Assembly: GCF_900115845.1 (NCBI RefSeq)
Contig: NZ_FOXX01000002.1
Location: forward strand, 186,001 to 250,000
DNA length: 64,000 nucleotides
Direction: 5' to 3'
Source: Priestia endophytica DSM 13796
GTDB lineage: Bacteria > Bacillota > Bacilli > Bacillales > Bacillaceae_H
The position numbers were made by a program, and so were the translations under genes. The notes under the pieces were generated by a model. That model was not told where the DNA came from, did not search any database, and worked only from the letters and a program-made list of their open reading frames with translations. Below are positions 54,208-62,706 of the stretch, in pieces. Positions within the stretch are counted from its first letter, which is position 1. The number at the start of each line of letters is the position of its first letter.

Positions 54208-55383
54208 ATGCGTATTGAAACAGAGTTAGTAAGGTCAGGAATGAAAAGAGATGCTGCAACAGGTTCACTTACAACGCCAATTTATCAAGCATCTACGTTT
54301 GAACACCCTCGTTTAGGAGAAAGTACAGGTTACGATTATTCTAGGACAGCCAATCCTACTAGAACATCGCTTGAAGAAGCAATTGCGGTGCTTGAAAAAG
54401 GAGAAGTAGGAGTTGCTTTTTCATCAGGTATGGCCGCTATCTCAGCCATTTTCCTTCTTCTTGAAAAAGGAGATCATCTTATTATCTCAAAAGACTTATA
54501 TGGTGGAACATATCGTATTCTTGAAGATATTGTGAAGAAAAATGACGTAGAGGTTACATATGTTAACACTGAAAATACAGAAGAGATAAAAAGAAATGTA
54601 AAAGAAAATACAAGAGCTTTATTTATTGAAACACCAACAAATCCACTTATGCACGTGACAGATTTGCATGAAGCAATTGCTATTGCAAAAGAACATGATC
54701 TTCTAACAATTGTTGATAACACATTTATGTCTCCATATCTACAGCAGCCACTTGTACTTGGTGCAGATCTTGTTGTGCATAGTGCAAGTAAGTATATCGG
54801 TGGACACAATGATGTTATTGGTGGACTTGTTGTTAGTCGATGTCGTGAGCTTGGTGAAAAAATTCGCTTTTATCAAAATGCTATTGGTGCCATTCTTGGA
54901 CCGCAAGAATGTTTTCTCCTTCTTCGAGGCTTAAAAACATTGGCACTAAGAATGGATCGTCACGAGGAAAATGCTTTGAAGATTGCTCAGTGGCTTGAAG
55001 AACAAGATTTAATTGATAAAGTATTCTATCCAGGATTAGAAAGTCATCCAGGCTATAATGTAATAAAGAAACAAGCAAAAGGCTTTGGTGGAATGCTTTC
55101 CTTCTCTGTAAAAGAAGAAGCACTAGTGCCTTTCTTATTAGAACATCTTCAAGTAGTTACGTTTGCTGAGAGCCTAGGAGGCGTTGAAACATTAATTACG
55201 TTCCCTGCCCGACAAACACATGCCGATATCCCAGAGGATGTGCGAAATGAAATTGGAGTAACGAATTGCTTGCTTCGCTTATCAGTTGGTATTGAACATG
55301 GAGAAGATTTAATTCAAGACTTTAAGGAGAGATTTGATGAGTACAAAAGATCAGAAGTTCAGCACAAAGCTTATACACGCTAA
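54208..55383 (+). CDS. metI: Cystathionine gamma-synthase / O-acetylhomoserine thiolyase
   Basis: The 391-residue Cys/Met-metabolism PLP enzyme has YDYSRTANPTR (about 44-54), SSGMAAISAIF, ETPTNPLM and the PLP lysine in VVHSASKYIGGH (about 191-202). It makes cystathionine or homocysteine from activated homoserine. ATG 54208 with AAAGGGAG is the start; an open frame runs upstream but passes through the riboswitch. Regulated by the SAM riboswitch. Confidence 0.93.
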   Translation: MRIETELVRSGMKRDAATGSLTTPIYQASTFEHPRLGESTGYDYSRTANPTRTSLEEAIAVLEKGEVGVAFSSGMAAISAIFLLLEKGDHLIISKDLYGGTYRILEDIVKKNDVEVTYVNTENTEEIKRNVKENTRALFIETPTNPLMHVTDLHEAIAIAKEHDLLTIVDNTFMSPYLQQPLVLGADLVVHSASKYIGGHNDVIGGLVVSRCRELGEKIRFYQNAIGAILGPQECFLLLRGLKTLALRMDRHEENALKIAQWLEEQDLIDKVFYPGLESHPGYNVIKKQAKGFGGMLSFSVKEEALVPFLLEHLQVVTFAESLGGVETLITFPARQTHADIPEDVRNEIGVTNCLLRLSVGIEHGEDLIQDFKERFDEYKRSEVQHKAYTR

Positions 55384-56503
55384 AACTCATGTTGAAGAGC
55401 CATTTGGTTCTGTCAATGTGCCTATTTATCAAGTAACTACGTTTAATCAGCAAAAAAATAACCGCTACGATTACTCTCGATCAGGTAACCCTACAAGAGA
55501 AGCTCTAGAACATACTGTTGCATCTTTGGAAAATGGAACGTATGGATTTGCTTTTTCATCAGGGATGGCTGCTATTTCTTCCGTTTTATGCTTGTTAAAA
55601 AGTGGAGACGAAATTATCGTTTCACACGATGTATATGGGGGAACATTCAGAGCGGTCACACAGCTCTTCACTAATTTTAATATTAAAGCTGTATTTGCTA
55701 ATACAACAGATATTAAAGAAGTAGAAAAATGTATTACGGAAAAAACAAAAGCGATTTTATTTGAGACTCCATCAAATCCGTTCTTACACGTAACAGATAT
55801 TAAAGAAATCGTGCGCGTTGCAAAAGAACATGATTTATTTACGATTATGGATAATACGTTTATGACGCCATACTTACAACAACCGCTTGATAAAGGCGTA
55901 GATATTGTCGTTCATAGCGCAACGAAATATCTAGGGGGTCACAGTGATGTGGTAGCTGGAGTTGCCATTACAAATAGCGAGGAGTTTGCTGGGAAAATTG
56001 GGTTTGTACAAAACGCTTTTGGAGCAATTTTAAGCCCTAATGATAGCTGGCTTCTATTAAGAGGTATTAAAACACTAAAAGTACGTCTAGATCAGCAACA
56101 AAAGTCAGCTTTAGAGCTTGCGCAGTGGTTAAGTGATAACTCACAAGTAGCTGAGGTGTATTATCCAGGACTTCCATCTCATCCACAGCACAAATTAGCA
56201 AGTGAACAAGCAAGTGGTTACGGGGCTATCATTTCGTTTAAATTAAAAGGCGAAGAAGTAGCAAAAGAGACGCTTAATCATGTTGTTCTCTCTTCAGTTG
56301 GGGTAAGTCTTGGAGCAGTAGAGAGTATTTTAACGCATCCGGCCACAATGACTCATGCAAGCATGCCTCTAGAAGATAAAGAAGAAAGAGGAATTACAGG
56401 CCATCTTCTTCGAATTTCAGTTGGGCTTGAAGATGTTGAGGATTTAAAAGAAGATCTAAAACAAGCATTTGAGAAAGCTGAAAAGGCTTTTTCATATAAA
56501 TAA
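55337..56503 (+). CDS. metC: Cystathionine beta-lyase
   Basis: The 388-residue PLP enzyme is paralogous to MetI, with YDYSRSGNPTREALE, SSGMAAISSVLCLL, ETPSNPFLHVT and VVHSATKYLGGH. It cleaves cystathionine to homocysteine. Start ATG 55337 with SD AAGGAGA (55323-55329), inside the last 47 nt of metI, so it is translationally coupled. The metI/metC split between two paralogues is by gene order. Confidence 0.92.
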   Translation: MSTKDQKFSTKLIHAKTHVEEPFGSVNVPIYQVTTFNQQKNNRYDYSRSGNPTREALEHTVASLENGTYGFAFSSGMAAISSVLCLLKSGDEIIVSHDVYGGTFRAVTQLFTNFNIKAVFANTTDIKEVEKCITEKTKAILFETPSNPFLHVTDIKEIVRVAKEHDLFTIMDNTFMTPYLQQPLDKGVDIVVHSATKYLGGHSDVVAGVAITNSEEFAGKIGFVQNAFGAILSPNDSWLLLRGIKTLKVRLDQQQKSALELAQWLSDNSQVAEVYYPGLPSHPQHKLASEQASGYGAIISFKLKGEEVAKETLNHVVLSSVGVSLGAVESILTHPATMTHASMPLEDKEERGITGHLLRISVGLEDVEDLKEDLKQAFEKAEKAFSYK

Positions 56504-56506
56504 AAA

Positions 56507-56541
56507 ATAAACGTCAAGGAATGAATTTCTTGACGTTTATT
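56507..56541. terminator. Bidirectional terminator after metC
   Basis: AATAAACGTCAAG/CTTGACGTTTATT with a 9-nt loop. It also covers the end of the small minus-strand gene. Confidence 0.88.
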
Positions 56542-56797
56542 CTATCTCATCATAAATTTGTTCATACAAAGCTTTTAATGCTTGCTTCGTCTTATTTTCT
56601 AAAGAGGACTGTTCAATTCGAGTAAGGGCGGTTGTAAGCTGAACTTCTTTTGATTTACGAATACGAGGGTGCGACCATGCTGAATTTAAATCTTCTTTTA
56701 TAAGTTCTTTAAGTTTTTCTTCAGCTTCTTTATAGGAAGAAAGATGGCGGTTGTTCCAAAGTGATAAATAAGCTTTTAATAAGCATTCATAGTTCAT
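56537..56797 (-). CDS. Small helical protein, unknown
   Basis: The 86-residue charged protein is probably all helical (LKAYLSLWNNRHLSSYKEAEEKLKELIKEDL, then ALTRIEQSSLENKTKQALKALYEQIYDE). No domain recognised. ATG 56797 with SD AAAGGAG about 10 nt upstream. It lies downstream of the amino-acid permease gene but after that gene's terminator, so it may depend on read-through or its own promoter. Confidence 0.6.
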   Translation of the reverse strand: MNYECLLKAYLSLWNNRHLSSYKEAEEKLKELIKEDLNSAWSHPRIRKSKEVQLTTALTRIEQSSLENKTKQALKALYEQIYDEIE

Positions 56798-56816
56798 TTT
56801 AATAAGCTCCTTTGTG

Positions 56817-56851
56817 AAAAATAAAAGCTGCCAGAAGGCAGCTTTTATTTT
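56817..56851 (-). terminator. Terminator of the permease gene
   Basis: AAAATAAAAGCTGCC/GGCAGCTTTTATTTT, symmetrical, 28 nt after the permease stop. Confidence 0.85.
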
Positions 56852-56878
56852 AACTTTATTCAGTTTGCGAAACAAGGT

Positions 56879-58486
56879 TTATTTAGCAGGTTCTGCTTTA
56901 ACTTCCGCTTCCGCTTTCTCTTCAGGTATAGGCTCATCATTATCAATAATTGCTTTTGGTAATCCACTATATTTAGCCCAGTAGTAAATAGCTAGTGCTA
57001 CTACAGTGACAAGAATTAAGTCTACAGGATTTTTTAATGTTTCTGTTCCTCCACCAAATGAACCAAGGTAAGAAATAACAAGCATGATAATGTAATAAGC
57101 AATTAACCACCAAGCGGATTTTAATTGTTGTGCTAAGCTTACTTCTTTTGTTGGTACATATTTAGAGAAGATAAGGTATAGAACAAACATAACAAGCTGA
57201 GAACCTAATAACCAAGAGTTTGTTTTCCATCCTGACCAATATACGATAAAGCTTGCAAAGATAAATGAAAGGGGTGCAATAATACTCATACCTTTAAGCT
57301 TAAACGGTTTTTTTAGATCTTTTGCATTTACTCTAAACGCAGCAGACGAAATTGGAGCTACTACATATGAAAGAATAAGGGCAACCGAACAAACGTTAAC
57401 AAGCGCGTCCCATGATGGGAACGGTAATGTCCAGAATACAGATAGTCCGAATGAAAGCCATAGAGAAGAACGAGGAATTCCTGTTCCTTTGTCTACTTTT
57501 GAGAACGTTTTGAAAAGTGTTCCAGTACGTGACCATGCATAAACGAGACGAGATGCTGTATTCATAAAGATGTTTCCACTTGCTCCTGGAGAAACAACAG
57601 CGTCTAACACAACAATTACAGCTAACCAACCTAAACCTAATGCAATGGCAATATCTTTAAACGGAAGTGAAAATTTATCAGCAATTTGCGCCCAATCGTT
57701 ACCGATCATATCTGTTGGAATACTTCCGAGGAAAAGAACTTGCATTGTTGTATAAATCAGAGCTGAAAGAATAATACAAACAACTAACGCAATCGGAATG
57801 TTACGCTGTGGGTTTTTAACCTCACTTGCGATTGAAACAATTGGATGTAATCCAAGATAAGCAAACATTACGCCGCCTGTTGCAATGGCTGTTTGAACTC
57901 CTTGTCCACCAAATGGTGCAAACCCAGCTACTGAGAAGTTAGCTGATTTAAAATGGAAAGCAAGAATAACGATAATTGTTACAGGAACTAAATATTTGAA
58001 AACTGAAATAATAGCGTTTGCTTTTGTAAATGCTTTAACACTCCAGTAGTTGAGTAAGAAAAATAGAGCGAGTAAAGCAAACTGCAGCAGCCATCCAATA
58101 ACAGTTGGTGACTCTGAATTAGCTTTTGTTAACCCTGGGAACCAGAAAGCTAAATATTGACGAACTGCCGTTACTTCAATCGAAACTAAGCTTGTGTAGG
58201 CGATAATCGTTACAAAAGAAATGAGATACCCAACTAACGGACCGTGTGAATATACTGGGTAACGAAGAATTCCACCTGTACGAGGTAATGCTGCCCCGAG
58301 CTCAGCATAAACCAGACCAATTAAAAGAATAATGGCCCCCCCGATTAACCAAGCAAAACTTCCTACTGGACCTGCTTTTGAAGCAACACTACTTACAGCA
58401 AAAAGCCAAGCTGAACCGAAGATTGCTCCCAATCCAATAAGAATAAGATCAAATAATGATATGGACTTTTTAAAATTTCCAGACAT
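56879..58486 (-). CDS. APC-superfamily amino acid permease (aspartate-transporter-like)
   Basis: The 535-residue protein has about 12-14 membrane helices. The APC signature ILIGLGAIFGSAWLFA in helix 1 (about 17-32) and YAELGAALPRTGGILRYPVYSHG in helix 2/3 are plain. The C-terminus has a charged Glu/Ala/Lys tail. Length and sequence style resemble Bacillus YveA-type aspartate/proton symporters, but the substrate cannot be fixed. ATG 58486 with SD AAGGAGGAAG. A long upstream region with inverted repeats suggests regulation. Confidence 0.82.
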   Translation of the reverse strand: MSGNFKKSISLFDLILIGLGAIFGSAWLFAVSSVASKAGPVGSFAWLIGGAIILLIGLVYAELGAALPRTGGILRYPVYSHGPLVGYLISFVTIIAYTSLVSIEVTAVRQYLAFWFPGLTKANSESPTVIGWLLQFALLALFFLLNYWSVKAFTKANAIISVFKYLVPVTIIVILAFHFKSANFSVAGFAPFGGQGVQTAIATGGVMFAYLGLHPIVSIASEVKNPQRNIPIALVVCIILSALIYTTMQVLFLGSIPTDMIGNDWAQIADKFSLPFKDIAIALGLGWLAVIVVLDAVVSPGASGNIFMNTASRLVYAWSRTGTLFKTFSKVDKGTGIPRSSLWLSFGLSVFWTLPFPSWDALVNVCSVALILSYVVAPISSAAFRVNAKDLKKPFKLKGMSIIAPLSFIFASFIVYWSGWKTNSWLLGSQLVMFVLYLIFSKYVPTKEVSLAQQLKSAWWLIAYYIIMLVISYLGSFGGGTETLKNPVDLILVTVVALAIYYWAKYSGLPKAIIDNDEPIPEEKAEAEVKAEPAK

Positions 58487-58489
58487 CAA

Positions 58490-58976
58490 CTTCCTCCTTA
58501 AAACATTAAAAAACTTACGACTAATGTGGTTTATAAGAACATAAAATCTTTTTACTTATTTTCTCGCAATGATGAGCTCATTACGCATGAAATAAAATGG
58601 AAAGTTTTCAGTTCCTCCTCTCTCGAGATATTGAGAAGAGTACGGTAGTTCAATATCTCCACAACTCTGTAATTTTTTTCACATTTTTCTTCTTACGTCA
58701 TATTGACACAAAAACAAAAATATGAATAAATCGCTTATGGTTTCTAAACCTAACAAAATATTACCCATTATTCAAGGTTCTAAACCTATTATTGTGAAAA
58801 CTGAACTCTTGTTGCACCGCTTGCTGTATATAATGTAAGCGCTATCTTTAATTAATTAAAATAAAACTATTCTGACATTTATCTTTTTTGATGTTTTGTT
58901 TTGCTGTAAAGAGAAATGTATATAGGTTTTTATCTATAAAACGAAAGAAATATTCTAGGACAACCGATAGGTTCAT
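58490..58976. promoter_or_regulatory. Permease upstream region with three inverted-repeat elements
   Basis: The region contains a 10-bp perfect inverted repeat, GAGATATTGA (58625-58634) with TCAATATCTC (58650-58659), 15 nt apart. It also contains two near-identical small palindromes, GGTTTCTAAACC (58739-58750) and GGTTCTAAACC (58776-58786). No ORF. It separates the divergent permease and 59-kb genes, so either or both could be regulated through them. Confidence 0.55.
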
Positions 58977-59300
58977 ATGTATAAAAATAAGCAGAATATA
59001 AAGGAGGAGACTATTATTTCACAACGCGAGGAGAACCAACGAGATGGGCAAAAAAGAGGGTTTGTGAAAAATACGTCAAATGAAGTAAATGAGCTTTTTC
59101 ATAAAACAGTTGACACAGCAAACAATATTGTTAAAGGCGTATCTGGAAAAGGCGGATTAGTTGGAAAGGTAACAGATACATCCTCAAACATTTTGAAAGG
59201 AACATCAAGCAAGGCGAACGAGATGATTGGGAAATCTGCAGATACAACGGGGAAAATGGTTAAGAAGACTAAAAATAAATTTTTTGGTCCTAAAAAATAA
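58977..59300 (+). CDS. Repeat-containing amphipathic protein (LEA/apolipoprotein-like)
   Basis: The reading frame from ATG 58977 gives 107 residues with three imperfect repeats of about 21 residues (43-63, 64-85, 86-101), each K-x-x-DT-x3-I/M-V/L-K. It has a basic C-terminus and no membrane segment. The ATG has only a poor SD. The ideal SD AAAGGAGGAGA lies inside the frame at 59000-59010, followed 5 and 8 nt later by in-frame ATT codons (59013, 59016) and no ATG/GTG/TTG nearby. Translation may really begin at an ATT, giving 94-95 residues. Not recognised. Confidence 0.6.
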   Translation: MYKNKQNIKEETIISQREENQRDGQKRGFVKNTSNEVNELFHKTVDTANNIVKGVSGKGGLVGKVTDTSSNILKGTSSKANEMIGKSADTTGKMVKKTKNKFFGPKK

Positions 59301-59343
59301 AAAAAGAGCCTATGAGCTTACAAGCGCTCATAGGCTCTTTTCC
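59301..59343. terminator. Bidirectional terminator, repeat protein / YjcZ peptide
   Basis: AAAGAGCCTATGAGC/GCTCATAGGCTCTTT with an 8-nt loop. Confidence 0.88.
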
Positions 59344-59346
59344 TTC

Positions 59347-59427
59347 TTAGTAAGTGTAAGAAGTACCGATGATGATAAGCAAGATGAACAAAACGACAAC
59401 TAATGCAAAGCCAGAATTAAAGCCCAT
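59347..59427 (-). CDS. YjcZ-family small membrane peptide
   Basis: The 26-residue peptide begins MGFNSGFALVVVLFILLIII and ends GTSYTY. It matches the YjcZ family pattern (Gly/Phe N-terminus, ALxVVLFILLIIIG). Family members are very short sporulation-associated membrane peptides. ATG 59427 with SD AAAGGAGGG about 7 nt upstream. Too short for standard gene finding. Confidence 0.82.
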   Translation of the reverse strand: MGFNSGFALVVVLFILLIIIGTSYTY

Positions 59428-59625
59428 TTTATTGCCCTCCTTTATTTCTAAAGTAAATCTAACTTCCCTCTTTCTTTCTGTACTTTTAGCTTATGCAGAA
59501 GAACATAAAACGTATAGGTTAATGAATTAGACAAGTTGCCCGTTTTTACGAAGTAACCTTAGGTGAGTGCATTGAGGTACTGAAAAAACTGTGACATAAT
59601 CAACTAAAAAAGGAAGGGGAATTCT

Positions 59626-60204
59626 ATGGACATAGCAGGGGTGTTACTAGTAGGAGGAGAGTCTAGACGTTTTGGAAGACAAAAAGCTTTTGCTCATTGG
59701 AAAGACAAAGAGTTTTATCAATGGTCATTTGAAGCCCTTAATGAAGAAACGCAAAATACAGTAATTATTAGTCATCCATCTATTGAAGAAAATTTAAAAA
59801 TGATGTATGACCAAGTGTATCTAGATGATTTGAAATATCGTGGAAAAGGACCTCTTGCAGGCTTGTATACGGGTATGAAAAAGATAAAAGCAAACTGGTA
59901 TGCTATTCTCCCTTGTGATACACCAAATATAACAAGGGATGTGCTTGCTGAATTAAAAGAGCTCAGAGACGAACGTTTTGATGCAATTGTTCCTGTGATA
60001 GAAGGAAAAAAGCAGCCGCTAATCGCTCTTTATCATAAAAGAACGCTCCCTTTTATTATAGAGAATCTTGAGGAAGGGAACTTGAGAATGAGCAGTCTTC
60101 TAGACTCGATTTCTGTTCTTTTTGCTAACAATCTTAAAAGTCCTTCTTCTGCTTTTCTTAATATTAATGATCAAGATACTTACCAAAAGTGTCGTTCTTT
60201 TTAA
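59626..60204 (+). CDS. mobA: Molybdenum cofactor guanylyltransferase
   Basis: The 192-residue nucleotidyltransferase has the loop LVGGESRRFGRQKAF (about 8-22; family GGxSxRxGxxK) and LPCDTP with the metal Asp (near 101). It links GMP to molybdopterin. ATG 59626, SD AAGGAAGGGG. mobB follows after 79 bp. Confidence 0.9.
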   Translation: MDIAGVLLVGGESRRFGRQKAFAHWKDKEFYQWSFEALNEETQNTVIISHPSIEENLKMMYDQVYLDDLKYRGKGPLAGLYTGMKKIKANWYAILPCDTPNITRDVLAELKELRDERFDAIVPVIEGKKQPLIALYHKRTLPFIIENLEEGNLRMSSLLDSISVLFANNLKSPSSAFLNINDQDTYQKCRSF

Positions 60205-60283
60205 AGGGAATGGAATACAACGTTATTCAGATCATTTTCATGGTAAACTAGAAGAAGGATTATACATAAGAGGAAGTGATTTT

Positions 60284-60799
60284 ATGGCCCGTATTTTGCA
60301 GGTTGTAGGCTATAAAAATAGTGGCAAAACAACATTAGTAGAAAAAATCGTCTCTTATTTAAAAAAGAAGCACGTGCGTGTTGCCACTATTAAACATCAT
60401 GGTCACGGAGGAGAACCCTATAATGTAGAAGGAAAGGATAGTGTAAGACATCGCCTTGCTGGTGCTGATGTCTCGGGAGTAGAAGGAGGCGGTCTTTTTT
60501 CACTTTCCATCAAAAAAGAAAAATGGACGCTTGATGAGCTTATCGAACTTTATCGTCTTTTTTCTATTGAAATGATTATTGTAGAAGGGTATAAAGAAGA
60601 GGCATATCCTAAAATCTGTTTAGTGAAAAATGAAGAAGATGTACATATGCTCAAGCATCTATCGAACGTGTTACTTGTTTTAACATGGGGGCCAATCCCT
60701 AAAGGACCTTATCCCGTATATTCTATTCATAACAATGAGTTTACGGAATGGTTAGGTAATTATTTTAAGGAAGTGATGAATGATGAATCAACTATTTGA
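60284..60799 (+). CDS. mobB: Molybdopterin-guanine dinucleotide biosynthesis adaptor MobB
   Basis: The 171-residue P-loop protein has Walker A GYKNSGKTTL (about 8-17), TIKHHGHGG (about 36-44), HRLAGADVSGV and IIVEGYKEEAYPKI. It binds MobA and GTP. ATG 60284 with SD GAGGAAG. The frame is open upstream into mobA, but the extension has no MobB similarity. It overlaps moaE by 20 nt. B. subtilis has moeB and moeA between mobA and mobB; these are absent. Confidence 0.9.
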   Translation: MARILQVVGYKNSGKTTLVEKIVSYLKKKHVRVATIKHHGHGGEPYNVEGKDSVRHRLAGADVSGVEGGGLFSLSIKKEKWTLDELIELYRLFSIEMIIVEGYKEEAYPKICLVKNEEDVHMLKHLSNVLLVLTWGPIPKGPYPVYSIHNNEFTEWLGNYFKEVMNDESTI

Positions 60800-61256
60800 A
60801 ATTGTGCGCGAACCGATCGAGCCAAACAAAGTAATGGAGAAAGTGATGAGACGTGAAGCAGGAGCCGTTACAACTTTTATTGGTACAGTAAGGGAATTTA
60901 CAAAAGGGAAGCGTACGCTGAAGCTAGAATATGATGCATATGACAAAATGGCTGTTAAAATGCTTGAGAAAATTGGCAAAGAAATAGAAGAAAAGTGGGG
61001 AGATGTAAAAGTAGCGATTACGCACAGAATCGGGATGCTAGATATTTTAGATATTGCCGTTGTTATCGCTGTTTCAACTCCTCATCGACGTGATGCATAC
61101 GAGGCGAACGAGTATGCAATTGAACGAATTAAGCAAATTGTCCCAATCTGGAAAAAAGAATTTTGGGAAGATGGGGAACAGTGGATTGGAGATCAGCTTG
61201 AAACAATTCCATATCCAGATGGAAAGCCTCAAAAGGAAGGAGAAAAGAATGATTAA
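60780..61256 (+). CDS. moaE: Molybdopterin synthase large subunit MoaE
   Basis: The 158-residue protein has GAVTTFIGTVREF (about 28-40), ITHRIGMLDILD, STPHRRDAYEANEYAIERIKQ, and VPIWKKEFWEDG with the catalytic lysines. It receives sulfur from MoaD-thiocarboxylate to convert cPMP to molybdopterin. ATG at 60780 or 60783. Confidence 0.93.
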   Translation: MMNQLFEIVREPIEPNKVMEKVMRREAGAVTTFIGTVREFTKGKRTLKLEYDAYDKMAVKMLEKIGKEIEEKWGDVKVAITHRIGMLDILDIAVVIAVSTPHRRDAYEANEYAIERIKQIVPIWKKEFWEDGEQWIGDQLETIPYPDGKPQKEGEKND

Positions 61257-61479
61257 AATTTTACTTTTTGCACGCTTGCAAGAACAAGTAGGAAAGTCAG
61301 AGCTTCATGTGCAATATAGTGGTCAAACTGTTGGAGAACTTAAAGGAATGCTTCAACAGAAATATGATTTCCTATTGGATAATGTAATGGTAGCTGTTAA
61401 CGAAGAGTACGCTTTTGATGAGGAAAAGCTATCTGAAAACGACGTTGTTGCTTTCATACCACCAGTTAGCGGCGGGTGA
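61249..61479 (+). CDS. moaD: Molybdopterin synthase small subunit MoaD
   Basis: The 76-residue ubiquitin-like protein begins MIKILLFARLQEQVG and ends PPVSGG; the terminal Gly-Gly is thiocarboxylated. It overlaps moaE by 8 nt. SD AAGGAAGGAG. Its TGA stop overlaps a GTG of the next gene. Confidence 0.93.
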   Translation: MIKILLFARLQEQVGKSELHVQYSGQTVGELKGMLQQKYDFLLDNVMVAVNEEYAFDEEKLSENDVVAFIPPVSGG

Positions 61480-61484
61480 ACAAG

Positions 61485-62705
61485 ATGAAGCGGACAGGCA
61501 CGTTTTTTTCACTCTCTTTTAAAATACTTTTAAAAAACTGGCGCATGACAATTTTGCTTTTGCTAATGCCGCTAGCCCTTGTGGCAACTCTCGGCGTTAC
61601 GTTTAGTGCGCTATTTCACAAGGAAGAGCAAGTTAAGTCATTTTCAGTTAGCATCGTTGATGAAGACAATACGTTTGAAACGCAATTTATTCTTCAGCAG
61701 TTTACAGAAAATGAAGAATTACATAAATTAATTACGCCAATTGAAACAGATATAAATGAAGCAAATAGCCTCTTAAAGAGAAATACAATAGCGGCCATTA
61801 TTATTGTGCCCGAAGGATTTAGTGAAGGATTAAAAAATGGAGAAAATATTCCCGTTGAAGTAATAGGAAACAGCAGAAGACCTCTTCAATCTGAGCTTGT
61901 TGCCTATCTTATGAAGAGCGCGGCTGACTTTGTTTCAGCATCACAAAGTGGAATAAATACTGTATATAAATTTTCAGAAGATGCTGGTTTTTCGGAAAGT
62001 GAGCTTGAAAAAGAATTCAGATCCTCTCTGCTTTCGTTTTCTTTTCACGTTTTAGAAAGGAACGAAGCTTTTTCTCATGATATTGTAAAGGGATTGTTCA
62101 GTCAAAATGTCATTCAGTACTATGCGGTCTCCTTTTATGTGTTGCTTATTATGTTTTGGAGTTATGGAGGGCTATTTTTGCTGCGAACAAAGCAAACAAA
62201 AGCATTAAATTATCGTTTTGTTTCACGGCATATCTCACTCTTCTCTATCAGTATCGGAAAAGGTTTTGCTTTGCTTCTTCTAATTAGTCTATGTTCGCTT
62301 CTGATTGGAGTGCCTATCTTTGAAAGTCTTGGATTAAAAGCCGTGGAAAATAGCTGGATTTTTGGAGGTTTAACCATACTTTCAGCCTTTTTCTTTATAA
62401 GTTTATTTATCCTGATCGAAGCATTAACAAAACGTATTCAATTTTATCAACTATGTGGACTCTTTTTTATGATTTTCAGTGCTCTTTTAGGTGGACATCT
62501 TATCCCACCTGTCTATTTTCCAGAAGGGCTTTTGTGGCTTGAAGCGTATTATCCGAACTCTATTATTTTAAAATCGTTTCTTGCCTTATTTAGTGGAGAA
62601 GATTATAACCATTTTCTAAGATCCTCTCTATCTCTTCTTTTCCTTTCATGTGCTTTTCTAGCTCTAACGTTGATGAAATTCAAGTTAGGAAGAGGGGAGA
62701 AGTAA
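61485..62705 (+). CDS. ABC-2 type transporter permease, first subunit
   Basis: The roughly 406-residue protein has one N-terminal membrane helix (about 18-38), a large extracytoplasmic domain (about 40-215) with VSIVDEDN and IIIVPEGFSEGL, and a bundle of five C-terminal helices. This is the ABC2_membrane_3 plan of drug, peptide or lipid exporters. ATG 61485 is chosen; GTG 61476 overlaps the moaD stop. The second permease starts 1 nt after its stop. Confidence 0.83.
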   Translation: MKRTGTFFSLSFKILLKNWRMTILLLLMPLALVATLGVTFSALFHKEEQVKSFSVSIVDEDNTFETQFILQQFTENEELHKLITPIETDINEANSLLKRNTIAAIIIVPEGFSEGLKNGENIPVEVIGNSRRPLQSELVAYLMKSAADFVSASQSGINTVYKFSEDAGFSESELEKEFRSSLLSFSFHVLERNEAFSHDIVKGLFSQNVIQYYAVSFYVLLIMFWSYGGLFLLRTKQTKALNYRFVSRHISLFSISIGKGFALLLLISLCSLLIGVPIFESLGLKAVENSWIFGGLTILSAFFFISLFILIEALTKRIQFYQLCGLFFMIFSALLGGHLIPPVYFPEGLLWLEAYYPNSIILKSFLALFSGEDYNHFLRSSLSLLFLSCAFLALTLMKFKLGRGEK

Positions 62706-62706
62706 T

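Noticed and set aside
60122-60283. 54-codon extension of mobB into mobA
   Set aside because: The extension has no MobB similarity, overlaps mobA and lacks an SD; MARILQVVGYKNSGKTT at 60284 is the family start.
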